From a virus: a stretch of 44,298 bases of DNA. The position numbers were made by a program, and so were the translations under genes. The notes under the pieces were generated by a model. The model saw only the letters and a list, made by a program, of their open reading frames with translations, searched no databases and was not told the DNA's origin. The stretch is from IMG/VR virus record IMGVR_UViG_3300037156_000113, positions 1 through 44,298 of that record. One strand, 5' to 3'. Below are positions 38,264-44,298 of the stretch, one piece after another; the stretch's first letter is position 1, and each line of letters starts with the position of its first letter.

Positions 38264-40480
38264 ATGTCGGCAACGTGGATCCAAGGATTGACAGACGACC
38301 CCAATCAGGTCGTGCGGACCCGATCAAAAACCCCCACGGGGTTCAAAACCGGGGAAGCTTTCCTTGAGGAAATGCGCGAGCGTTACGATACCGCCAAGGG
38401 CTTCAATCAGCACAACCAGGAGGCCGGCGAGGAAGATGCGAAATTCACTGTAGGCAATCAGTGGGAAAGCATTGTTGAGCAAAAGCGCCGCACCCAGCGC
38501 AAGCCCGTTCTGACATTCAATCGCCTAGTGGCCTTCATGGCCCAAATCGTTGGCAATCGTCTCATGAACGAGACGGAAATCCGGGTGTGGCCGGACAAGA
38601 GTGGCACCAAGGCCGTAGCCGAGCTGCGCGAAGGGCTCATTCGCTCGATCTACAAGAATTCGCAGGCCGTTTTCGCCCGCGACGAAGCGATGAAATACCA
38701 AGTCATCGGGGGCCAAGGCGCCTTTTGTCTGCGGGTAGAATACGCTTCGGACGACGTTTTCGAGCAGCAAATTTCGCTTGCGCCAATCTCCGATCCCTAT
38801 GCGGCCACTTGGGATCCTCTTTCGGTCGAGCCTAGCGGCGGCGATTCTGAATACACCTGGGTCGAGGACGATATGCCCAAGGCGGCATTCAAGAAACGCT
38901 GGCCGTGGGCGGCTGAAACGTCTTTCTCGGATAGCACTTCATGGAATGGCTCGGGATATTGGCTCCAGGAAGACACTATCCGGGTTGTCAGCTATTGGCG
39001 CATGGTGACGGAAGGGACCAAAACCCTTGCGCTTTACCTTGACGGCACCGTGCATGACGTTACCGATAAGGAAGAATACGAGTATATCAACTATGTGGAT
39101 CATCGCTCGGATGGCTCCCCCTATACGCGGGAAGTCCCCAACCGCTTTGCTCGCATGTACCTATGCTCTGGCAAGGATATCCTTGAAGGGCCTTTCGACT
39201 ATCCGATTTCCTCGATCCCGGTCTATCGCGTCCCTGGCTGGGAAATCACCGACGGCGAGCAGATCCACCGTTTCGGCCTTATCCGCTTCCTGAAAGATCC
39301 CCAGCGCCTCGAAAATTATTGGGCTTCCATGTATGCAGAGCAACTTGTTGCCGCGCCTCGCAATAAGTGGCTGACGACGCCGGAAGCTATCAAAGGTCAT
39401 GAAGCCCGCTGGCGCCGGAGCCCGATTTCCGACGATCCATTCCTGTTTTTCAATGACGGCGAAAATGCGCCGGTCCATGTGCCGCCCCCGCCGGTCGATG
39501 GCGCACTCATGGCCGAACGCGCGAACATGACGCAAAATCTCAAGGATATTTCGAATATCCATGAGGCCAATCTTGGGATGCAGTCCAACGAAGTCTCAGG
39601 CAAGGCGCTCCAGCAACGTCAGATGATTTCGGATGTTGGCAGCTTCATTTACCACGATCGGCTGCGAATTGCCGATGAACGCTGCGCTCGGAATATCGAT
39701 GAATTGATCCCGTTTCTCTATGATACCCAGCGCATGGTCACGATTATGGGCCGCGACAACAAGCCGATTATGCAAGTCATCAATGACCCTTCGCAGCCCG
39801 ATAGCGATATCACTATTGGCAAGTACGGAATTACCGTCAGCGTAGGACCGGCGACCGAAACCAAGCGCACGCTCGCGGCCGAGCAGATGATGGCTTTCGT
39901 GAACGCTATCCCCGGCGTGGCTCAAGGCGTTATGGATCTTGTCGCCGAATCGCAGGATTGGCCGAAAGCCGACGAATTTGCGCGCCGCTTCCGTCTCATG
40001 CTGCCGCCGGGGACGATCCCTGACGATGAATTGACCGACCAGGAAAAGCAAATGATGCAGGCCAACCAGCAAAAGCAACAGATGACCGAACAGCTCGCCA
40101 TGGCGCAGCAAAAGGCCGAGATTTCCGACCGCGAGGCGCAAGCCAATCTCCGCACGGCGCAGTCCAATTTGGCGCTTGCTCAAGCGTACAAGGCGCGGCT
40201 CGATGCCGACGCGCGGACGGCCGACGTTGAAGGCAAAAACGAAGATCGGGCGACCGGGCACGTTATGGACGCGATCGACCAACATAATCAGGTCCAACAT
40301 GACAACCAACAGCTCAACCTGCAATCCGAGCAACAGGACCATAATCAAGGGAAGGACGTCGCAACTCTTGGATTAGCTGCGGCTACGCAAGTCCATAACG
40401 AGCGCATTGCGACGGCCGATCAGAGGTTCCAACAGGAGCAAGCCGATAGTGGCAATACCGGAGAACAAGACAATGTTTAG
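38264..40480 (+). CDS. Portal protein (P22 gp1-like)
   Basis: 738 residues with AGGGG upstream. The start (RYDTAKGFNQHNQEAGEEDA, KFTVGNQW), then RRTQRKPVLTFNRLVAFMAQ and the aromatic clip/wing region (PFDYPISSIPVYRVPGWEI, QRLENYWASMYAEQLVAAPR) match P22-type portals. The C-terminal about 150 residues are a Gln-rich helix (NQQKQQMTEQLAMAQQKAE onward), the barrel that extends into the capsid in this family. It forms the DNA channel and docks the terminase. Confidence 0.88.
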   Translation: MSATWIQGLTDDPNQVVRTRSKTPTGFKTGEAFLEEMRERYDTAKGFNQHNQEAGEEDAKFTVGNQWESIVEQKRRTQRKPVLTFNRLVAFMAQIVGNRLMNETEIRVWPDKSGTKAVAELREGLIRSIYKNSQAVFARDEAMKYQVIGGQGAFCLRVEYASDDVFEQQISLAPISDPYAATWDPLSVEPSGGDSEYTWVEDDMPKAAFKKRWPWAAETSFSDSTSWNGSGYWLQEDTIRVVSYWRMVTEGTKTLALYLDGTVHDVTDKEEYEYINYVDHRSDGSPYTREVPNRFARMYLCSGKDILEGPFDYPISSIPVYRVPGWEITDGEQIHRFGLIRFLKDPQRLENYWASMYAEQLVAAPRNKWLTTPEAIKGHEARWRRSPISDDPFLFFNDGENAPVHVPPPPVDGALMAERANMTQNLKDISNIHEANLGMQSNEVSGKALQQRQMISDVGSFIYHDRLRIADERCARNIDELIPFLYDTQRMVTIMGRDNKPIMQVINDPSQPDSDITIGKYGITVSVGPATETKRTLAAEQMMAFVNAIPGVAQGVMDLVAESQDWPKADEFARRFRLMLPPGTIPDDELTDQEKQMMQANQQKQQMTEQLAMAQQKAEISDREAQANLRTAQSNLALAQAYKARLDADARTADVEGKNEDRATGHVMDAIDQHNQVQHDNQQLNLQSEQQDHNQGKDVATLGLAAATQVHNERIATADQRFQQEQADSGNTGEQDNV

Positions 40481-41501
40481 ATTTTCAGACCGCAAGCACC
40501 GATATCTTTGCTCAACCACGATCGAGGGCGACGACGGCATGGAAGTGGGCGCGGGATTTACCGAAGCTGCGCAGCGCATGAGCGGCGATGACAATCGCCC
40601 CAAGCCCCCGGAAACCCCGCCAGCTCCCGCGGCCGATGATGATCAAGGCGGCGACGATCGAGGCGGCGACGATCAAGGCGGCGACGATCAAGGCGGCGAC
40701 GATCAAGGCGGCGACGATCAAGGCGGCGACGATCAAGGCGGCGATGATGACCAAGGCGAGGATGACGACGGGAAGCCCGCCAAGGGCACGGCGAAATATA
40801 TCCGGGAATTGCGCAAGGAACGCCGCGCCGATCGCCAGAGAATTGCCGACCTGGAAGCGAGGCTTGGGAAAAATTCTCCTCCCCCATTGACGCCTCCCGC
40901 GCCGGGTGTTACGCAAGCTCCTACGAGGACGGCTCCGGATCCTTTGGATTCGACAAAATACCCTCTCGGCGTTCTCGATGATCGTTATATCGAGGATAAA
41001 ATCGATTGGTCGGCCGAACAAAAAGTGGCTGGCGCAATCGCCGGCCAGCGCCAGACCGAAATGGCGCAAGCACAGCAGCAACGCGAAACAGAACGTGTAA
41101 CTGCGGTGCGCGCGAAAGTGGACGACCTTCTCGATAAGGGCACAGAGCTTTTCCCCAATTATGAGGAAAAAGTTTTGGAAGCTGGCCTCGCAGGCAAGTG
41201 GGATCTTACCGAAACGACGTTCACCGCCGCTTCTGAAAGCGACCACGGCGCGGAAATTCTCTACAATTTGTCGCAAGACAAGGCAGAGGCAACCCGCGTT
41301 GCAGCCCTTAGCCCGACACAACAAATCAAGTATGTGATCGAGCAAGAGGGAAAAATCGCTTTGAAGCGGAAACCGCGGGTTAAGCCCCAAGCTGGGGAAC
41401 CTCCCGCAAGCGCACCAAGGGGCCGGAACGCAAGTAGCCCCATTCGAGAAGACACAGAGAATCTGAACGACTTTCGGAAACTCTGGTACAAAAGTGCCTA
41501 A
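40473..41501 (+). CDS. Scaffolding protein
   Basis: 342 residues from the ATG at 40473, after GGAGAAC, overlapping the portal end; an alternative start is the ATG at 40539. After an N-terminal stretch comes an acidic repeat (seven DQGGD-type units), then a basic coiled-coil (KYIRELRKERRADRQRIADL), a Pro-rich hinge and a helical C-terminal part (VRAKVDDLLDKGTELFPNYE). A charged, mostly helical protein between portal and coat is the usual scaffolding protein that directs procapsid assembly. Confidence 0.75.
   Translation: MFRFSDRKHRYLCSTTIEGDDGMEVGAGFTEAAQRMSGDDNRPKPPETPPAPAADDDQGGDDRGGDDQGGDDQGGDDQGGDDQGGDDQGGDDDQGEDDDGKPAKGTAKYIRELRKERRADRQRIADLEARLGKNSPPPLTPPAPGVTQAPTRTAPDPLDSTKYPLGVLDDRYIEDKIDWSAEQKVAGAIAGQRQTEMAQAQQQRETERVTAVRAKVDDLLDKGTELFPNYEEKVLEAGLAGKWDLTETTFTAASESDHGAEILYNLSQDKAEATRVAALSPTQQIKYVIEQEGKIALKRKPRVKPQAGEPPASAPRGRNASSPIREDTENLNDFRKLWYKSA
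40641..40745 (+). repeat. Tandem 15-bp repeat (7 units) in the scaffold gene
   Basis: Seven consecutive 15-base units with consensus GATCAAGGCGGCGAC encode DQGGD repeats. Unit 2 has one changed base (Gln to Arg) and unit 7 ends in GAT. Near-identity at DNA level suggests recent slippage expansion. Confidence 0.92.
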
Positions 41502-41555
41502 CCCGTAGGGGAATTCTCCTACGATCAATTTCAACACAACGTAGGAGTTTTCCCC

Positions 41556-42869
41556 ATGGGCGCCGTCACTGTCGATCAAGCCAAGCTTGTCATGAATGTT
41601 TTCTGCACCGTTTTCGAGGATAATCTCGTCACGGGCGAAGCCGTCGAGTGGAATGTCCATTCGGGCGAAATGGACGACCGGAACAAGCTGACGGTTGTTG
41701 AGCAGATTGGTCCCCGCTACAAGATCACTCGCACGCAGAATGGCGTGAAGGATCTTACGGCCGGCACCGATGGCTCCGTTTTCGGTTCCGAGCAGTTCAC
41801 CATTGACGGCACTTTCAACGCCAACATGGGCTGGTCCGATTTTGCCGCCATTCAGTCGATCGGCGATGCTCGCAAGAGCAAGGCCCTTCTCGGCGCCGCA
41901 ACTTCGCTGGCCGAGCAGATCGATGCCTATATTCTCGGCATCGCGCTTCTGGCCCCGAATAACTGGACCGGCACGCCGGGCAACAGTCTGGCCGCTTCGG
42001 TTGACGTCACCGCGGGCTATACTCGGCTGAAAGAGGAAGGTGTGGGCGACAACGATCTTCGCGCCATTCTCAACTACACCGACAAGATGCTTCTCGGCGA
42101 TCAGGTTATCAAACTCCCGGGCGTCCAGCCGATTGCCAAGGATACCTATCGCCAGGGCTTTTCGGGCGAGATTAACGGCTTGCCGACGATGTTCACCAAT
42201 CAGCTCACCACTCTTACGGTGGGTACTCGCGTTGCGGGTGCGGGCGCCGTCAATGGCGCTGCGCAGAATGTGAACTATGCCGACGTTGCCATTTCGACGG
42301 CGAACGGCCGGTTCCTGACGCAGACCATGGCAGTCGATGGCTACGCGGCTGGCGCGACGATCAAGAATGGCGAAGTCTTCTCCCTGCCCGGCGTCTATGC
42401 CTACGATAACCGCAAACAGGCTCTTGTGAGCCCGGCTCGCCTGGAGCAGTTTACTGTGGTTGGCGATTTTGTGGCCGATGGCGGTGGCGCGATTGCCGCT
42501 CTGCGGTTCTTCCCTGCCATGGTTGTCCCGGCCACGGGTGCGGGCGATAACGTCAACATCAACAGCGCACAGGCGACCGTCAACGCGGCGCCGGCCGATA
42601 ATGCCGTGATTACCTTCCTGGGTGCCGCGAGCGCAACGCTTGCCCCGCGGTTGATTATCCAGAAGGAAGCAATCGTGGTGGACACGATCCCGCTGATTAT
42701 GCCGGCAACCGGCATCGCCATGCGCAAGAAATTGTCCAACATTCCGGTGACTGTCCGTATGTGGCAGTGGAGCGACTTCTACACGGGCGCCCATAGCGTT
42801 CGCTGGGACGTCGCCATGAATGGCAACATTCGGGAACGTCGCCGGGCAGTTCGCATCAACGGCGCCTAA
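41556..42869 (+). CDS. Major capsid protein (P22 coat-like)
   Basis: 437 residues with a strong site (GTAGGAG) before the ATG. Motifs of the P22-like coat family are visible: VFEDNLVTGEAVEWN near the N-terminus, DGTFNANMGWSDFAAI, AAGATIKNGEVFSLPGVYAY and VVGDFVADGGGAIAALRFFP. It has the HK97-type fold in this family. It follows the scaffold and is followed by a terminator, as expected for a very highly expressed gene. Confidence 0.9.
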   Translation: MGAVTVDQAKLVMNVFCTVFEDNLVTGEAVEWNVHSGEMDDRNKLTVVEQIGPRYKITRTQNGVKDLTAGTDGSVFGSEQFTIDGTFNANMGWSDFAAIQSIGDARKSKALLGAATSLAEQIDAYILGIALLAPNNWTGTPGNSLAASVDVTAGYTRLKEEGVGDNDLRAILNYTDKMLLGDQVIKLPGVQPIAKDTYRQGFSGEINGLPTMFTNQLTTLTVGTRVAGAGAVNGAAQNVNYADVAISTANGRFLTQTMAVDGYAAGATIKNGEVFSLPGVYAYDNRKQALVSPARLEQFTVVGDFVADGGGAIAALRFFPAMVVPATGAGDNVNINSAQATVNAAPADNAVITFLGAASATLAPRLIIQKEAIVVDTIPLIMPATGIAMRKKLSNIPVTVRMWQWSDFYTGAHSVRWDVAMNGNIRERRRAVRINGA

Positions 42870-42906
42870 TTTTCGCCTCGCCCGTTCTCCGGGTGCGAGT
42901 GGACGG

Positions 42907-42943
42907 AAACCCCTCTGGTGCTGCCTGTACCGGAGGGGTTTTT
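42907..42943 (+). terminator. Rho-independent terminator after the coat gene
   Basis: ACCCCTC (42909-42915) pairs with GAGGGGT (42933-42939), extended by flanking A-T pairs, and a five-T run ends at 42943. It lies between the coat gene and the small gene at 42962. Confidence 0.85.
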
Positions 42944-42961
42944 GATGAAGGATGAAAGCGA

Positions 42962-43228
42962 ATGTCTCAACTCCAAGAACGCTACCGCCCGGTCCCGATG
43001 ACCGCAAATGCCTCGCTGGAGCTGCCAGCTTCGGCAAACCTCGGGGGCTTTCTCGCGCTGACTTCGGGCACCATAACCGTGGTTGACAGCACTGGCGCCA
43101 CCGTTATCAATGGGGTTCCGGTGACTGCCGGGATTTACACCCCGACACCGTTCATGCTTTCGGGGGGCGGCTTGAATTCCGTCGTTACTTTGGGCGGCGG
43201 GGCAAGCGGCACTCTCGGGACATACTGA
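42962..43228 (+). CDS. Small beta-rich structural protein
   Basis: 88 residues; GAAGGATGAAAGCGA precedes the ATG. The sequence (NASLELPASANLGGFLALTS, GTITVVDSTGATVING, VPVTAGIYTPTPFML) is a typical small beta protein with Gly-rich end, found after coat genes; a decoration or neck role is possible. Confidence 0.55.
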   Translation: MSQLQERYRPVPMTANASLELPASANLGGFLALTSGTITVVDSTGATVINGVPVTAGIYTPTPFMLSGGGLNSVVTLGGGASGTLGTY

Positions 43229-43229
43229 C

Positions 43230-43349
43230 ATGGTAGCATCGATTTTCTCGCAGCAACAATCCGGAGGTCCCGGCTCCAATTGGATATTGCACGGCGGGAT
43301 TTGGGCCGACACAGGCGTTTGGGATGACGCCGCAGTTTGGATTGATTGA
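43230..43349 (+). CDS. 39-residue Trp-rich virion peptide
   Basis: ATG at 43230 two bases after the previous stop; the TGA overlaps the next ATG. The product GGPGSNWILHGGIWADTGVW with a further WDDAAVWID resembles short peptides encoded near phage structural genes that end in W-D-D-x-x-V-W. Function unknown. Confidence 0.5.
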   Translation: MVASIFSQQQSGGPGSNWILHGGIWADTGVWDDAAVWID

Positions 43350-43948
43350 TGGCCAAGCAAACGATCAATAATGGCGAGAGCGGCGCCGCAACTCGGGCGG
43401 CTATAAACGCGAATTTCACCGAATTGTACGGAATGGCTTCGGCTCTTGTGCTACTCGGGGAAGTCACTACCGCGGCTTCACAGGACAGCGTGGACTTCGC
43501 GGCCATTGCCGCCACCTTCCGCGATCTTGAGGTTCGGGTTAGTGGACGCGCTCTTGCCGCTGCCGCTGTTGTCGGGGTCTTCCTTCAATGCAACGCGGAT
43601 GGCGGAGCAAACTACGACGACTTCCTATTCCAGTATCACCAGTCGGGCGGGGGCACGGTGGAACACATGGATGCGACGTCGGCCTTTGCGGGGTACATCA
43701 CCGGCAGCACCGGACCCGCCGATTTCGCCGACTCTATCAGGGTTGATATCTTCGACTACAAGAACACCAACTTTTTCAAATCCATGCAGAACCAAAGCGG
43801 CCCCCACGTTGCGACGGGCTCGGCGGGGCTCTACACGCAAATTGGAACCATGGCGTGGAAAAGCAAAGTAGCTATCAACGAGATTACCATACTCTGCGCT
43901 GGCGGCTTCGTTGATGGCTCCGTGGTAAGCCTCTACGGGAGAATGTAG
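43349..43948 (+). CDS. Structural protein, fibre-like N-terminus
   Basis: 199 residues from the ATG at 43349. NGESGAATRAAINANFTELY near the start is common at the N-terminus of phage fibre/appendage proteins. The rest is beta-rich (FRDLEVRVSGRALAAAAVVG, DFADSIRVDIFDYKNTNFF, INEITILCAGGFVDGSVVSL), likely a small jelly-roll domain. It may be a virion appendage or decoration protein. Confidence 0.5.
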   Translation: MAKQTINNGESGAATRAAINANFTELYGMASALVLLGEVTTAASQDSVDFAAIAATFRDLEVRVSGRALAAAAVVGVFLQCNADGGANYDDFLFQYHQSGGGTVEHMDATSAFAGYITGSTGPADFADSIRVDIFDYKNTNFFKSMQNQSGPHVATGSAGLYTQIGTMAWKSKVAINEITILCAGGFVDGSVVSLYGRM

Positions 43949-43983
43949 GGCCGAGCGATTTAATTTTTAACAGGAGAAAACCG

Positions 43984-44298
43984 ATGGACAAAGAACAACC
44001 CAAGATCGAAGGTGAGCCCTACGAATACAAGCCGTGGCCTAAGTGGTGCGTTGACGCTGACGGCAATGGCGACATTTTCGAGAGCGCGGGCGAAGTTCCC
44101 GATGGCTGGTCGATCGACGGCAAGGTGAAGAACCCGCCGGCTCCGTTTGTGCCTCTGACGCCAATCGACCCCCCGCTGCCTGCCCCAGCTTCGGCTCCGG
44201 CTCCGGTGGAGGCGCCTGCGTTTCCTAGCGTGGCTCAAGGCCCTCTGGATCCGCCTGCGCCCCTGGATCCTCCCGCCCCGCCCGAGCCCACGGGAATG
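43984..44298 (+). CDS. N-terminal part of proline-rich protein (continues at 1-151)
   Basis: CAGGAGAAAACCG precedes the ATG. The first 60 residues (KPWPKWCVDADGNGDIFESA, GWSIDGKVKNPPAPFVP) form a small folded-looking part, then an Ala/Pro-rich tail that continues across the join to the TAA at 149-151. Total about 115 residues. Possibly a small virion protein; family not recognised. Confidence 0.8.
   Translation, partial: MDKEQPKIEGEPYEYKPWPKWCVDADGNGDIFESAGEVPDGWSIDGKVKNPPAPFVPLTPIDPPLPAPASAPAPVEAPAFPSVAQGPLDPPAPLDPPAPPEPTGM
44181..44298. repeat. Terminal direct repeat (circular overlap), right copy
   Basis: This is the second copy of the 118-base end repeat. It lies inside the proline-rich gene that begins at 43984. 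One of the two copies should be dropped when the sequence is circularised. Confidence 0.93.

Noticed and set aside
41505-41522. Imperfect hairpin GTAGGG...CTCCTAC before the coat gene
   Set aside because: Short, mismatched stem with no T-run; the repeated GTAGGAG is more simply the coat gene's ribosome site and its mirror.
40512-43037. 841-codon open frame on the minus strand opposite scaffold and coat genes
   Set aside because: It is antisense to two well-supported virion genes with good ribosome sites and shows no domain. GC-rich third positions on the coding strand readily keep this antisense frame open.

Overview
The window is almost certainly a complete, circularly permuted genome of a short-tailed (podovirus, P22-like) double-stranded DNA phage. 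The first 118 bases are repeated exactly as the last 118 (1-118 = 44181-44298) and one proline-rich gene reads across the join, so the unique length is 44,180 bp. A GapR/DUF2312-type gene (35647-35904), a family typical of Alphaproteobacteria, points to an alphaproteobacterial host; a sphingomonad or relative is a guess. I see no integrase, CI-type repressor, tRNA, rRNA, CRISPR array or insertion sequence, so a lytic life style is likely.

Layout. Two transcription arms diverge from a control region at about 30.28-31.5 kb. The leftward arm (30281 down to 14822) carries early and replication genes: a HTH-like protein, zinc-ribbon proteins, a prim-pol/AAA primase-helicase, a MerR-like regulator, a C5-cytosine methyltransferase-like protein, a SNF2-type helicase, a DUF2815-like ssDNA-binding protein, a DUF2800 (RecB/Cas4-like) nuclease, a family A DNA polymerase, an XRE/sigma-region-4 protein, an HNH protein and a RuvC-like resolvase. 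The rightward arm (30685 up to 44298, then through the origin to 14821) carries small genes, a GP88-family protein, GapR-like protein, terminase, free-standing HNH endonuclease, portal, scaffold, P22-type coat, tail accessory (gp4/gp10-like) and receptor-binding proteins, ejection proteins, and a lysis cassette (holin, SAR endolysin, Rz with nested Rz1). The arms meet stop-to-stop at 14821/14822.

Most striking observations. (1) The DNA polymerase is interrupted in motif B by a 282-residue intein, and an HNH homing-endonuclease gene with its own strong Shine-Dalgarno lies wholly inside the intein DNA in another reading frame. (2) Fourteen non-virion proteins end in the same C-terminal tripeptide, [F/Y][D/N]L, with varied codons and stops, including both intron-type HNH endonucleases; many of these ends also overlap the next start in a shared junction sequence. 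(3) The gp10-like tail gene is split in two by about 2.1 kb holding two paralogous beta-rich genes. (4) The 3' end of the polymerase gene is duplicated on the far side of the XRE/sigma gene, marking an insertion or recombination event. (5) Two otherwise unrelated recombination proteins share a Trp-rich module. (6) A near-consensus sigma70 promoter at 30870 is overlaid by an inverted-repeat operator.

All functional calls rest on motifs and family resemblance recognised by eye; no database search was possible.
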